The notes: generated from the letters alone by a model not told the origin. Positions 1 through 7,842 are shown, counted from the stretch's first letter. The stretch is 64,000 nt of DNA from Pseudomonas capeferrum (GCF_013523055.1 NZ_JAAMQM010000017.1:62001-126000); one strand, 5' to 3'. A program made the numbers and translations.

Positions 1-738
1 TTCGATCGCATCTATCGGGGCATCGAACTGACCGAGGCGGGTGTGCTGCTCTTCACCCAGATCCATCAGGCCCTGAGGATCATCGATGAGGGCATTGCCC
101 AAGCCAGTGGCCGGGGTCAGCGCGAAGTGTTGCAGGTGGCTACCGACTTCGCCTTCGCTTCGTTCTGGCTCATGCCGCGCTTGCCGCGTTTTCATCAGGC
201 CAATCCGCTCGTGGATGTCAGCCTGGTGACGGGTGAGCGAAGCCAGGCCATGTTGCGGCCGGATATCGATGTCGCGTTACTGTTCGGGGATGGCCGTTTT
301 CGTCATGGCGAAAGTCGTCGATTGTTCGAGGAAGAGGTTTTCCCCGTTTGCAGCCCGCGATTGATCGAGGGCTGCGCGCAAACGTGCGCGGACTTGCAGC
401 ACCTGCCCTTGCTTCACCTGCGCGGAGAACAGGCCAGCGGTTGGTTCGACTGGGCCGGCGTGTTTCGCGAGCTGGGCCTGGCCATGCCGCCCACGCCGGG
501 GCAATTGCGCTTCGACAATTACACCCTGCTGATCCAGGCCGCGATTGCCGGCCAGGGGGTGGCCATCGGTTGGGGGCATCTGGTCGATGCCCTGGTGGAA
601 CAGGGGCTGTTATGCCGACCGATCAAGGAAAGCCTGCGCTCGGAGCGGGGTTATTACCTGGTCTTGCCTCCCCGCAAGCGCCGGAGCGAACTGATCCAGC
701 GTTTCGTCGACTGGTTGGGCGAGGAGCTCGCGCGCTAG
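1..738 (+). CDS. LysR-family transcriptional regulator, 5'-truncated by the window edge
   Basis: The reading frame is open from base 1, so the start codon and most of the helix-turn-helix lie outside the window. The first residues (FDRIYRGIELTEAG) are the wing region that follows the LysR HTH. The remaining 230 residues form the substrate-binding domain, with the typical end of the family (FDNYTLLIQAAIAGQGVAIGW). It resembles the GcvA-like subgroup, and in related pseudomonads a choline-sulfate-utilisation regulator lies near trp, but I cannot confirm that target. Its TAG stop shares the palindrome CTAG (735-738) with the stop of the convergent next gene, so there is no terminator space between the two. 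Confidence 0.93.
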   Translation, partial: FDRIYRGIELTEAGVLLFTQIHQALRIIDEGIAQASGRGQREVLQVATDFAFASFWLMPRLPRFHQANPLVDVSLVTGERSQAMLRPDIDVALLFGDGRFRHGESRRLFEEEVFPVCSPRLIEGCAQTCADLQHLPLLHLRGEQASGWFDWAGVFRELGLAMPPTPGQLRFDNYTLLIQAAIAGQGVAIGWGHLVDALVEQGLLCRPIKESLRSERGYYLVLPPRKRRSELIQRFVDWLGEELAR

Positions 739-1352
739 CCTACGAAGTTCAAGTGTTCGCCCTCATGCAGCCCCAGGTCGAGAGTATCCACGATGCCTGC
801 CGCAATTCGCGCCAGGCGGTGCAAGGGTTCGGCCAGGCCAGGCTCCAGCGTGCCCTGGATATGGCGAAAATGCTCGATGCCCAGGCCCGACGGTTCCTCG
901 GGTGCGTTGATCAGCGTCCAGCGAAGCCCGCCACGCCGCAGCAGGTCGACGATGCCATCGACACAGATGCGCTTTTCGGGACTGTGCCGCGAAGGTTCAT
1001 CCAGTACATCGAAATCGCCCACCAGCAGCAGGCGGCGTATAGTCGTGCGGGAAAGACCGGTGATCAGCGCCTGGACCATCGCCTGTTGCGCGCAGGCATC
1101 GTCGGGGGCCAGGGTCGACAGCAGGGCGACGACGGCCGAGCCGCCCGCCACGCTCTGCTCAGCTTGATCGGCGTTGTCCAGGCCACCTATCTTGGTGTGC
1201 AGCCCAGGCCGTGGCGCATATCGGTTGAGGTCGTCGACGATTACCGTGACTTCATGCTGGCGCGACAGCGACTCGACGATCAACGCGCTGCCCAGGCTGC
1301 CTTCGGAGCCGAAGAGGATCAGTTTGAACACGGGGGTCTCGGCATTTTTCAC
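735..1352 (-). CDS. NAD(P)-binding NmrA/SDR-like protein
   Basis: This 205-residue protein begins with a beta-strand and a glycine-rich loop (KLILFGSEGSLGSALIVESL), followed by a pattern expected of a Rossmann fold (VTVIVDDLNRY; VVALLS; RRLLLVGDFDVL). It resembles atypical short-chain dehydrogenase/NmrA-type proteins, which bind NAD(P) and either sense redox state or reduce small substrates. No clear catalytic YxxxK is visible, so enzymatic activity is uncertain. The start is a GTG with a GGAG ribosome-binding site about 8 bases upstream; an internal ATG three codons later is possible. It is convergent with the LysR gene and divergent from the next gene. Confidence 0.85.
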   Translation of the reverse strand: MKNAETPVFKLILFGSEGSLGSALIVESLSRQHEVTVIVDDLNRYAPRPGLHTKIGGLDNADQAEQSVAGGSAVVALLSTLAPDDACAQQAMVQALITGLSRTTIRRLLLVGDFDVLDEPSRHSPEKRICVDGIVDLLRRGGLRWTLINAPEEPSGLGIEHFRHIQGTLEPGLAEPLHRLARIAAGIVDTLDLGLHEGEHLNFVG

Positions 1353-1430
1353 CCTGTCACTCCCTGATTGGCAGGTGATCGTTGGACCCGTCCATCAAGG
1401 CAGGGGTTCGTTTGTCATCGAGGAATAATC

Positions 1431-1763
1431 GTGCAAAGGATCAAGGGGTATCACGCCCATGTGTATTACGACGCAACCACCCTGGATCACGCGCGCCAGC
1501 TCTGCGAGGATGCCGCGCGGCTGTTTCCGGTGACCATGGGACGCATGCATGAGAAGCCAGTCGGCCCGCATCCGGACTGGAGCTGCCAGCTGGCGTTCGA
1601 GCCCGAGTGGGTGGGTGTGGTGTTGCCATGGCTGGCGCTGTACCGCAACGGGCTGGTGATCTTCCTGCATCCGCTGACGGGGGACGAACTGGCCGACCAC
1701 CGCGATCATGCGATCTGGATGGGAGCCATGAGGCCATTGAAACTGTCGGTGTTTGGTGGCTGA
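1431..1763 (+). CDS. DOPA 4,5-dioxygenase-like protein
   Basis: The protein has 110 residues from a GTG start, preceded by GAGGA about 7 bases upstream; the longer open frame from 1368 has no initiation signal. It carries the hallmark of the DOPA-dioxygenase family (PF08883): YHAHVYYD near the N-terminus, and later HEKPVGPHPDWSCQLAF and FLHPLTGDELADHRDHA, a set of conserved histidines suited to binding a metal. In fungi and plants the family does extradiol cleavage of DOPA; the bacterial members are mostly uncharacterised, so the substrate here is unknown. It is transcribed divergently from the NAD(P)-binding gene and ends convergently with trpA. Confidence 0.88.
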   Translation: MQRIKGYHAHVYYDATTLDHARQLCEDAARLFPVTMGRMHEKPVGPHPDWSCQLAFEPEWVGVVLPWLALYRNGLVIFLHPLTGDELADHRDHAIWMGAMRPLKLSVFGG

Positions 1764-1764
1764 T

Positions 1765-1789
1765 GGGAGGGCCCTGCAGCGGCCCTCCC
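1765..1789. terminator. GC-rich hairpin between convergent genes
   Basis: GGGAGGGCC and GGCCCTCCC form a perfect 9-bp stem with a 7-base loop, placed exactly between the DOPA-dioxygenase-like gene and trpA. It can fold from either strand. There is no T-tract, so it may stabilise 3' ends or pause polymerase rather than act as a classical intrinsic terminator. Confidence 0.55.
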
Positions 1790-1814
1790 GCACCTGAATG
1801 CCGTCAGAACGGGT

Positions 1815-2624
1815 TCATGCGCGAGCCGCGCGAACACCTTCAGCCAGCGCCGAGCATAGGTCGAGGACATCCCTGACCGCCTGGTCGGCGTCCTTGGCCT
1901 GGGCAATCTTGTCGACCAGCGCCGAACCGACCACTACGCCATCGGCCAACTTGGCGATGGCTGCGGCTTGCTCGGGGGTGCGGATACCGAAACCGACGCT
2001 GATCGGCAGGTTGGTGTGGCGACGCAGGCGGGTGATGGCATCTCGCACGTTTTCACTGGTGGCCGATCCTGCCCCGGTCACACCGGCGACCGACACGTAG
2101 TAGACGAAGCCGGAGCTACGCTGGAGCACACGCGGCAGGCGCGCGTCGTCGGTGGTCGGTGTGGTCAGACGGATGAAGTCGATGCCCACCGCGTGCGCCG
2201 GCTCGGCCAGTTCGGCATCGTGCTCGGGTGGCAGGTCGACGATGATCAGGCCATCGACCCCCGCTTCCTTGGCCTCGGCCACGAAGCGTTCCGCGCCGAA
2301 ACGATGGATCGGATTGTAGTAGCCCATCAGGACGATCGGCGTGGTCTGGTTGCCGACGCGAAACTCACGAACCATCTGCAGGGTTTTTGCCAGGTTCTGA
2401 CCGGCTTCCAGGGCGCGCAGGGTGGCCAACTGAATCGCGACACCATCGGCCATCGGATCGGTGAAGGGCATCCCCAGCTCGATCACGTCGGCGCCTGCGT
2501 CAGGCAAGCCCTTGAGGATCGCCAGGGAAGCGTCGTAACCAGGGTCACCCGCGGTGATGAAAGTGACCAGGGCGGAGCGGCCTTCGGCCTTGAGGTCGGC
2601 AAAGCGTTGTTCGAGACGGCTCAT
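1815..2624 (-). CDS. trpA: Tryptophan synthase alpha subunit
   Basis: TrpA cleaves indole-3-glycerol phosphate to indole and glyceraldehyde-3-phosphate, and passes indole through a tunnel to TrpB in the alpha2beta2 complex. The 269-residue length is normal. The TIM-barrel landmarks are visible: VIELGMPFTDPMADG (catalytic Glu and Asp), PIVLMGYYNP, GLIIVDLPPEH, FVYYVSVAGVTG and the phosphate-binding GFGIRTPEQ. The start (MSRLEQRF) was chosen because its ATG overlaps the TGA of trpB by 4 bases, the usual translationally coupled arrangement; the in-frame extension upstream has no support. It forms an operon with trpB, expected to be activated by TrpI. Confidence 0.98.
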   Translation of the reverse strand: MSRLEQRFADLKAEGRSALVTFITAGDPGYDASLAILKGLPDAGADVIELGMPFTDPMADGVAIQLATLRALEAGQNLAKTLQMVREFRVGNQTTPIVLMGYYNPIHRFGAERFVAEAKEAGVDGLIIVDLPPEHDAELAEPAHAVGIDFIRLTTPTTDDARLPRVLQRSSGFVYYVSVAGVTGAGSATSENVRDAITRLRRHTNLPISVGFGIRTPEQAAAIAKLADGVVVGSALVDKIAQAKDADQAVRDVLDLCSALAEGVRAARA

Positions 2625-3838
2625 GCCAGTTTCTCCTGGGCAGCCATGTGGTTCATGACGGTGTGCATGTCCTTGTCGCCTCGACCGGAGAGGCACACGA
2701 CCATCAGGTGGTCCTTGGGCAGAGTCGGCGCGCGGCGCATTGCCTCGGCCAGCGCATGCGCGCTTTCCAGGGCCGGGATGATGCCTTCGAGACGGCAGCT
2801 GGCATGGAAGGCATCGAGGGCCTGATCATCGGTGATGCTGACGTACTCGACCCGCTTCACTTCATGCAGGTGTGCATGCTCCGGGCCGATGCCTGGGTAG
2901 TCCAGGCCCGCGGAAATCGAATGGGCATCGGTGATCTGGCCATCATCGTCCTGCAGCAGGTAGGTGCGGTTGCCGTGCAGCACGCCGGGGACGCCGCCGT
3001 TGAGGCTGGCGGCGTGCTTGTCGGTATCGACGCCATGGCCACCGGCCTCGACGCCGATGATCTGTACGCTGGGCTCATCGAGGAATTCGTGGAACAGACC
3101 CATGGCATTGGAGCCACCGCCGACGCAGGCGACCAGGCTGTCGGGCAGGCGCCCTTCCTTTTCCTGCAACTGGGCGCGGGTTTCCTTGCCGATGATCGAC
3201 TGGAAATCGCGAACCATGGCCGGGTACGGATGCGGACCGGCAACGGTACCGATCAGGTAGAAGGTGTCGTCGACGTTGGTGACCCAGTCGCGCAGCGCTT
3301 CGTTCATCGCGTCCTTGAGCGTGCCGGTACCGGCGGTGACCGGCACGATCTCGGCGCCCAGCAGCTTCATGCGGAACACGTTGGCCTGCTGGCGCTCGAT
3401 ATCGGTGGCGCCCATGTAGATCACGCAGGGCAAGCCGAAGCGTGCCGCAACCGTGGCGGTGGCCACGCCGTGCATGCCGGCGCCGGTCTCGGCGATCAGG
3501 CGTTTCTTGCCCATGCGCTTGGCCAGCAGCACCTGGCCGATGCAGTTGTTCACCTTGTGCGCGCCGGTGTGGTTGAGCTCTTCACGCTTGAAGAAGATCT
3601 TCGCGCCGCCGCAATGCTCGGTAAGGCGTTCGGCGAAATACAGCGGGTTCGGCCGACCGATGTAGTCGCGCTGGAAATAGGCCAGCTCGTCGAGGAATTT
3701 CGGATCGGCCTTGGCGGCTTCGTATTCACGTGCCAGGTCGAGCACTAGTGGCATCAGGGTTTCTGCCACGTAGCGGCCGCCGAAAGAGCCGAACAGGCCA
3801 TTGGCATCGGGGCCGGCGCGGAAGTTGGTCTGGGTCAT
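2621..3838 (-). CDS. trpB: Tryptophan synthase beta subunit
   Basis: This PLP enzyme condenses indole with L-serine to give tryptophan. The protein has 405 residues, normal for Pseudomonas. The PLP lysine sits in ELNHTGAHKVNN (K95), and the phosphate-binding glycine-rich loop is CVGGGSNAMG. Other conserved stretches include GRYVAETLMPLV and the region around IGVEAGG. The start at 3838 gives MTQTNFRAGPDANG; the open frame runs much further upstream, but that part overlaps trpI on the other strand and is not coding. It is the first gene of trpBA and divergent from trpI, with 109 bases between them. Confidence 0.98.
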   Translation of the reverse strand: MTQTNFRAGPDANGLFGSFGGRYVAETLMPLVLDLAREYEAAKADPKFLDELAYFQRDYIGRPNPLYFAERLTEHCGGAKIFFKREELNHTGAHKVNNCIGQVLLAKRMGKKRLIAETGAGMHGVATATVAARFGLPCVIYMGATDIERQQANVFRMKLLGAEIVPVTAGTGTLKDAMNEALRDWVTNVDDTFYLIGTVAGPHPYPAMVRDFQSIIGKETRAQLQEKEGRLPDSLVACVGGGSNAMGLFHEFLDEPSVQIIGVEAGGHGVDTDKHAASLNGGVPGVLHGNRTYLLQDDDGQITDAHSISAGLDYPGIGPEHAHLHEVKRVEYVSITDDQALDAFHASCRLEGIIPALESAHALAEAMRRAPTLPKDHLMVVCLSGRGDKDMHTVMNHMAAQEKLA

Positions 3839-3947
3839 GGTCGCTCCAGGACTGGATGAGTTCTTGATGGGCTTTACTTTAACCACCACATGGCTAACTG
3901 AAAACCGATAAGATTGTTGCAACCTGTCAGGAAAACTCACACATCCC
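3839..3947. promoter_or_regulatory. Divergent trpBA/trpI control region
   Basis: This is the 109-base intergenic space between divergent trpI and trpB. In Pseudomonas, TrpI bound with indoleglycerol phosphate activates trpBA from sites in this interval (family knowledge). The segment is visibly AT-richer than its flanks and holds several T-N11-A candidates, but I cannot single out the exact operators by eye. Confidence 0.6.
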
Positions 3948-4844
3948 ATGCGCCAGGAACTGCCCCCCCTGAATGCCTTGCGGGCATTCGAAGTCACCGC
4001 CCGACTCAACAGCGTCAGCCGTGCGGCGGAGCAACTGCACGTGACGCACGGGGCCGTCAGTCGGCAGATCAAGGTACTGGAAGCGCATTTGGGGGTGGCG
4101 CTGTTCGTCAAGGACGGTCGCGGCATCAAACTCACAGATGCGGGCAATCGCCTCCTTGACGCCAGCAGCGAGGCGTTCGCCCGTCTGCGCGATGTTTGTA
4201 CCGAACTGAGCCATGACGGCAGTGAGGCACCGTTCGTTCTGGGTTGCTCGGGTAGCTTGCTGGCGCGCTGGTTCATCCCCCGACTGGGACGTCTGAAGGC
4301 GGATCTGCCGCAGTTACGCTTGCACCTGTCCGCGGGGGAAGGCGATCTGGATCCTCGTCGGCCTGGCCTGGACGCCTTGCTGGTATTTGCCGAGCCGCCA
4401 TGGCCGGCTGACATGCAGGTGCACGTGCTGGTCGAGGAGCGTATAGGGCCTGTGCTGAGCCCGCATTATGCAGGGTACTCTCGTCTGCAGAGCGCCCCGG
4501 CTCATGCCTTGCTCGGCGAGACATTGTTGCAGACCAGCTCCCGGCCGCAGGCGTGGCCGACCTGGGCGCACCAGCAGGGAATCGACCCTGGGACGATGAC
4601 GTATGGGCAGGATTTCGAGCATCTGTATTACTTGCTCGAGGCCGCGATGGCAGGCCTGGGGGTGGCCATCGCGCCACAACCCTTGGTGGCGGATGACCTG
4701 CGGGCGGGACGCCTGACGGCGCCCTGGGGATTTTCCCCTACCCGCGCGGCACTGGCGCTATGGGTTCCGAAGCGCGCCGCCGATGAGCGCGCCGAGCAGC
4801 TGGCGCAGTGGCTGCGCGCCGAGCTGGAGCGTCAGATCGGTTAG
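3948..4844 (+). CDS. trpI: LysR-type activator of trpBA
   Basis: The 298-residue protein begins with a complete LysR HTH (LPPLNALRAFEVTARLNSVSRAAEQLHVTHGAVSRQI, residues about 5-42), followed by an effector domain with CSGSLLARWFIPRL and the C-terminal YYLLEAAMAGLGVAIAPQ. Identification as TrpI rests on its position divergent from trpBA, the invariant Pseudomonas arrangement. TrpI activates trpBA in response to indoleglycerol phosphate and represses its own transcription (known for P. aeruginosa and P. putida). The 3' end overlaps the convergent DUF883 gene by 4 bases. Confidence 0.95.
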   Translation: MRQELPPLNALRAFEVTARLNSVSRAAEQLHVTHGAVSRQIKVLEAHLGVALFVKDGRGIKLTDAGNRLLDASSEAFARLRDVCTELSHDGSEAPFVLGCSGSLLARWFIPRLGRLKADLPQLRLHLSAGEGDLDPRRPGLDALLVFAEPPWPADMQVHVLVEERIGPVLSPHYAGYSRLQSAPAHALLGETLLQTSSRPQAWPTWAHQQGIDPGTMTYGQDFEHLYYLLEAAMAGLGVAIAPQPLVADDLRAGRLTAPWGFSPTRAALALWVPKRAADERAEQLAQWLRAELERQIG

Positions 4845-5167
4845 TCGTTGCGCTTGCACATCAGCCATGCGGCCAGCAGGCCCAAGGCGCCTACGGCAAC
4901 GCCCGCGGTGGTCCAAGGATTCTCCTGGGCGTAATCGCGGGTGGCGATGCCGGTCTGGCGAGTACGCTCCTTCACTTCTTCATAGGTATCGCTAAGCAGG
5001 CTGCGCGAGTGCTTCAGTGCGGTTTCGGCGTTGCTGCGGATGGCCTTCAAGGACTTGCGCGATTCGTCCGAGGTATCTCCCTTCAGTTCTTCCAGAGTCT
5101 TGAGCAGGCTTTCGATTTCGGCTTCCATGCTTTCCAGGGATGTCTTGCGCAGCGAATTACGGGCCAT
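4841..5167 (-). CDS. DUF883 (ElaB/YqjD-like) membrane-anchored protein
   Basis: The 108-residue protein has the family layout: a long charged, probably coiled-coil helical region (residues 10-75, heptad-like Leu/Ala with many Glu/Lys) and a single C-terminal membrane segment (TTAGVAVGALGLLAAWLM) preceded by the signature ENPWTT. E. coli relatives YqjD and ElaB are inner-membrane tail-anchored proteins that bind ribosomes in stationary phase. The start ATG at 5167 has a GGAG upstream. Its stop lies inside the end of trpI. Upstream it faces the dodecin gene. Confidence 0.9.
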   Translation of the reverse strand: MARNSLRKTSLESMEAEIESLLKTLEELKGDTSDESRKSLKAIRSNAETALKHSRSLLSDTYEEVKERTRQTGIATRDYAQENPWTTAGVAVGALGLLAAWLMCKRND

Positions 5168-5236
5168 GGTGACTCTCCTTCAGATTGAAATAGGTTGTCA
5201 GGGGATGCGACTTCGAGCGCAGCGGAAAGTGCGATC

Positions 5237-5264
5237 GAACTTTTCGCCCCGCTGATCGCTCGCA
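5237..5264 (+). promoter_or_regulatory. Possible AlgU-type promoter upstream of dodecin
   Basis: GAACTT (5237-5242) is followed by 17 bases and TCGCA (5260-5264). The -35 matches the AlgU/RpoE consensus GAACTT, but the -10 only partly matches TCTGA. It lies about 59 bases upstream of the dodecin ATG. I regard it as a candidate only. Confidence 0.35.
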
Positions 5265-5322
5265 GGTAAACCAGGCCTGCGCTATCGGGCCCGATTTCGA
5301 ATGTCATCCAAGGAGAGCGCTC

Positions 5323-5538
5323 ATGTCAGATCATCACACGTACAAGAAGGTCGAGCTTACCGGCTCCTCGCAGAACAGCGTCGAGGAGGCGATCAACAAT
5401 GCGCTGGCCGAAGCCAGCAAGAGCATCCAGAACATGGAGTGGTTCGAGGTGACGGAGACCCGCGGGCATATTCGTGACAACAAGGTCGAGCACTTCCAGG
5501 TCACCCTGAAGGTCGGCTTCCGCATCGCCAACAGCTGA
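5323..5538 (+). CDS. Dodecin flavin-binding protein
   Basis: The 71-residue protein has the dodecin signature: an N-terminal strand (YKKVELTGSS), one helix (SVEEAINNALAEASKSI), the flavin-stacking tryptophan in NMEWFEVTETRGHI (W40), and the last strand HFQVTLKVGFRI. Dodecins assemble as hollow dodecamers that store FMN or CoA-linked flavins and quench their photochemistry in the cytoplasm. The start is preceded by AAGGAGAGCGCTC. It is monocistronic and divergent from the DUF883 gene; a possible AlgU-type promoter lies upstream. Confidence 0.95.
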   Translation: MSDHHTYKKVELTGSSQNSVEEAINNALAEASKSIQNMEWFEVTETRGHIRDNKVEHFQVTLKVGFRIANS

Positions 5539-5548
5539 TTGCGGTCGG

Positions 5549-5570
5549 GGTCGGTCTTGACCGGCCCTTT
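5549..5570 (+). terminator. Hairpin after the dodecin gene
   Basis: GGTCGGTC and GACCGGCC pair (one G-U) around a 2-base loop and are followed by CTTT. It lies 10 bases after the dodecin stop. The T-run is short, so termination is only likely. Confidence 0.4.
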
Positions 5571-5644
5571 ACGGGAAAGAGGCACAGGGCGTCCGGGTGA
5601 TCACCCGCGCTCTTCCATGTTGCCCAGAACAAGGAAATCGTTCG

Positions 5645-5863
5645 ATGAAGAAGTTGATCCTGGCGGTAGGCCTGATGACATTGACGGGGACGGCACTGGC
5701 GGCCAAGCCCTGTGAGGATCTCAAGTCCGAGATCGATTCCAAGCTTCAGGACAAGGGTGTCACCGGATATGTGCTGGAAGTCGTTGATAACGGTGCAGGT
5801 GGTGGCAAGGTCATCGGTCGTTGCGATGGTGGGAACAGGGAGATCGTCTACCGGCGCGAGTGA
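5645..5863 (+). CDS. DUF1161 periplasmic protein (copy 1)
   Basis: This is a small 72-residue exported protein. Residues 1-20 are a clear Sec signal peptide (MKKLILAVGLMTLTGTALAA), followed by KPCEDLKSEIDSKLQDKGV and a C-terminal GRCDGGNREIVYRR. The two cysteines (CEDLK and RCDGG) are shared with its paralogue at 7843 and could form a disulfide. This matches DUF1161, a Gammaproteobacterial family of unknown function. The ATG at 5645 is chosen because it begins the signal peptide directly; the longer frame starting at 5597 would bury it. Confidence 0.88.
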   Translation: MKKLILAVGLMTLTGTALAAKPCEDLKSEIDSKLQDKGVTGYVLEVVDNGAGGGKVIGRCDGGNREIVYRRE

Positions 5864-6191
5864 GTGGACCTGTGCCAATCCGTATCAGGTGGGTTCAGCG
5901 GGCTCGGGCCGCATGGTGCTGAGCGCGTAAGCGTACGGGCGCATGAAGGAGCTGTTTAACCGCTGCTGCTGCGGTGGATAAGCTTTTCTGCATTGCCAGG
6001 CGAGTCCTTCGGCCTCGATCGCGGGTCAAGCCCGCTCGCCACCTGGTGTATCGCTTCCTGCCTGAAGTGTGGTTTGCCCGCATGTCGGTGGCGAGCGGGC
6101 TTGACCCGCGATCGAGGCCGAAGGACTCGCCTGGCAATGAAGAAAGACAAGTCCCACGATAGTGGCGGATGCTTAGAAAGACCCTCTTTGC
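5864..6191. other. Gene-free interval with a REP pair
   Basis: This 328-base stretch lies between the DUF1161 gene and the convergent LLM oxidoreductase gene. Apart from the large inverted REP pair at 5991-6139 I see no gene; short frames across it come from the repeat itself. Confidence 0.7.
5991..6139. repeat. Perfect 52-bp inverted REP pair (REPIN-like)
   Basis: Bases 5991-6042 and 6088-6139 are exact reverse complements over 52 bases, separated by 45 bases. Each arm contains a Pseudomonas-type REP palindrome (GCGGGTCAAGCCCGC) followed by TCGCCAC, plus about 20 further matching bases (CATTGCCAGGCGAGTCCTTC). Two inverted REPs around a short spacer are the usual form of mobilised REP doublets (REPINs), which are moved in trans by RAYT transposases; no RAYT gene is in this window. 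The whole unit can fold into a long cruciform or RNA hairpin and sits between convergent genes. Confidence 0.9.
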
Positions 6192-7196
6192 TCAATCGTT
6201 ACGCAGCACCTGCGCCAGCAGCTCATACGACCGCACCCGATCCGCGTGCTCGTACAGATCACAGGTAAAGATCAGCTCATCCGCCCCGGTCTGCTCCAGC
6301 AAGACTTCGACCTTGCCCTTGACCTTCTGCGGGCTGCCGATCATGGCCAGTCCCAGGAAACTGCTCACTGCTTCACGTTCATGCGGCAGCCACAACCCAT
6401 CCATGGTCTGCACGGGTGGCCGCTGCATGAGACTCTGGCCACGCATGAGCGCGAGTATGCGCTGGTACACCGAGGTTGCCAGGTAGTTGGCGTGCTCGTC
6501 CGTTTCGGCGACCACCATCGGCACGCCAAGCATCACATAGGGCTTGTCTAGCGCCTCGGACGGTTGGAAGTGATCGCGGTACACGCGGATGGCCTCATGC
6601 ATGTAACGCGGTGCGAAGTGTGAGGCAAAGGCATACGGCAGCCCGCGCATGCCCGCCAGCTGCGCGCTGAACAGACTTGAGCCGAGCAACCAGATCGGCA
6701 CTTGGGTGTCGTGACCTGGCACGGCGATGACTTTCTGATCCGGTGTCCGCGGACCCAAGTAACGTACCAGTTCCTCGACATCGTCAGGGAAGTCGTCCGC
6801 ACTGCCGGAGCGCTCACGACGCAATGCCCGCGCGGTCATCTGATCCGATCCGGGCGCGCGGCCCAGACCCAGTTCGATCCGGTCGGGATAGAGACTGGCA
6901 AGGGTGCCGAATTGCTCGGCGATCACCAGAGGCGCATGGTTGGGCAGCATCACGCCACCTGCGCCCAGACGAATGGTCGAGGTGCCGCCCGCCAGGTAGC
7001 CAAGCAGGACCGCGGTAGCGGAACTCGCGATGCCGTCCATGTTGTGGTGTTCAGCGACCCAGAAGCGGTTATAGCCAAATCGCTCCACCTCGCGTGCCAG
7101 GTCCAGCGAGTTGCGCAGGGCCTGTGCAGGACCTCCGTCGGCACGGACCGGCACCAGGTCGAGCGTGGAAATCTTCAGGTCATGCAGCAAGCTCAT
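6192..7196 (-). CDS. LLM-class flavin-dependent oxidoreductase (bacterial luciferase-like)
   Basis: The 334-residue TIM-barrel protein of the luciferase-like monooxygenase family carries the motifs GYNRFWVAEHHNMDG near residue 50, IRLGAGGVMLPNHAPLVIAEQFGTL, RIELGLGRAPGSD and LPYAFASHFAPRY. These match the group-1 LLM proteins of the YhbW/LuxA type, which use reduced FMN and O2; the substrate cannot be inferred. The start is the ATG at 7196 with TTGGAG seven bases upstream; the earlier in-frame TTG is not favoured. It is divergent from osmC. Confidence 0.93.
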   Translation of the reverse strand: MSLLHDLKISTLDLVPVRADGGPAQALRNSLDLAREVERFGYNRFWVAEHHNMDGIASSATAVLLGYLAGGTSTIRLGAGGVMLPNHAPLVIAEQFGTLASLYPDRIELGLGRAPGSDQMTARALRRERSGSADDFPDDVEELVRYLGPRTPDQKVIAVPGHDTQVPIWLLGSSLFSAQLAGMRGLPYAFASHFAPRYMHEAIRVYRDHFQPSEALDKPYVMLGVPMVVAETDEHANYLATSVYQRILALMRGQSLMQRPPVQTMDGLWLPHEREAVSSFLGLAMIGSPQKVKGKVEVLLEQTGADELIFTCDLYEHADRVRSYELLAQVLRND

Positions 7197-7284
7197 GGGA
7201 ATCTCCAAGGTTGATTGGCCAGTGGCCTCTGGATCTCTGTATGGGCATATTCGAAGGTTTCAATACCTAGGGGCAGATTGCTCT

Positions 7285-7312
7285 GAACTTGCTGTAGGCA
7301 CAATCCTCTAGA
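7285..7312 (+). promoter_or_regulatory. AlgU (sigma-22)-type promoter of osmC
   Basis: GAACTT (7285-7290), a 16-base spacer and TCTAGA (7307-7312) match the AlgU/RpoE consensus GAACTT-N16/17-TCtgA at the -35 and at most of the -10. The site is about 34 bases upstream of the osmC ATG. Known biology agrees: osmC of P. aeruginosa belongs to the AlgU regulon. Confidence 0.7.
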
Positions 7313-7345
7313 TTTTAGACATCGCGACCTACTTCAGGAGGCATC

Positions 7346-7771
7346 ATGAAAAAGACAGCATCGGCGGTTTGGCAAGGTGGTTTGAAAGACGGCAAAGGCA
7401 CACTCTCCACTGAAAGTGGCTCGCTCAAGCAGAACCCCTATGGCTTCAACACCCGGTTCGAAAATCAGCCAGGGACCAACCCTGAAGAGCTGATCGGCGC
7501 AGCACATGCAGGCTGTTTCTCTATGGCGCTGTCCATGATCCTGGGTGAGGAAGGCCTCACGGCGGATCGCATTGACACCACTGCGGAAGTCACTCTGGAC
7601 AAGCAACCTGATGGTTTCGCCATCACGGCAGTGCATCTGATCCTCAAGGCCAAGGTCCCTAATGCGACCGAGGAACAGTTCAAGGAAATCGCCAACAAGG
7701 CCAAGGCTGGCTGCCCGGTGTCCAAGGTACTCAATGCCAATATCACCCTGGATGCCACTCTGCTGTCCTGA
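7346..7771 (+). CDS. osmC: OsmC-family organic hydroperoxide reductase
   Basis: The 141-residue protein is full length for OsmC. The two redox cysteines are present in the standard contexts: HAGCFSMALS (C57) and AGCPVSKVLNA (C123). The conserved Glu is in NPEELIGAAHAGC (E48/E49). OsmC is a cytoplasmic dimer that reduces organic hydroperoxides through a disulfide cycle. The start has CAGGAGG just upstream. The AlgU-type promoter ahead of it predicts induction by envelope, osmotic or desiccation stress. The gene is single and divergent from the LLM oxidoreductase. Confidence 0.96.
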   Translation: MKKTASAVWQGGLKDGKGTLSTESGSLKQNPYGFNTRFENQPGTNPEELIGAAHAGCFSMALSMILGEEGLTADRIDTTAEVTLDKQPDGFAITAVHLILKAKVPNATEEQFKEIANKAKAGCPVSKVLNANITLDATLLS

Positions 7772-7775
7772 AGCG

Positions 7776-7802
7776 CAACCGGAGCGGTTTCCTATAGTCT
7801 GA
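7776..7802 (+). promoter_or_regulatory. Weak AlgU-like promoter candidate for DUF1161 copy 2
   Basis: CAACCG (7776-7781), 16 bases and TCTGA (7798-7802) give an exact AlgU -10 with only the central AAC of the -35. It lies 40 bases before the ATG at 7843. The match is too partial to be sure. Confidence 0.3.
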
Positions 7803-7842
7803 ACAACGTTGGCAGCCCGACTGCCCTTGAAGGAGCCGTTCC

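Noticed and set aside
5974..6268. Short frames across the REP pair (62-91 codons, both strands)
   Set aside because: They translate the inverted repeat itself, give near-identical peptides in opposite directions and have no initiation signals.
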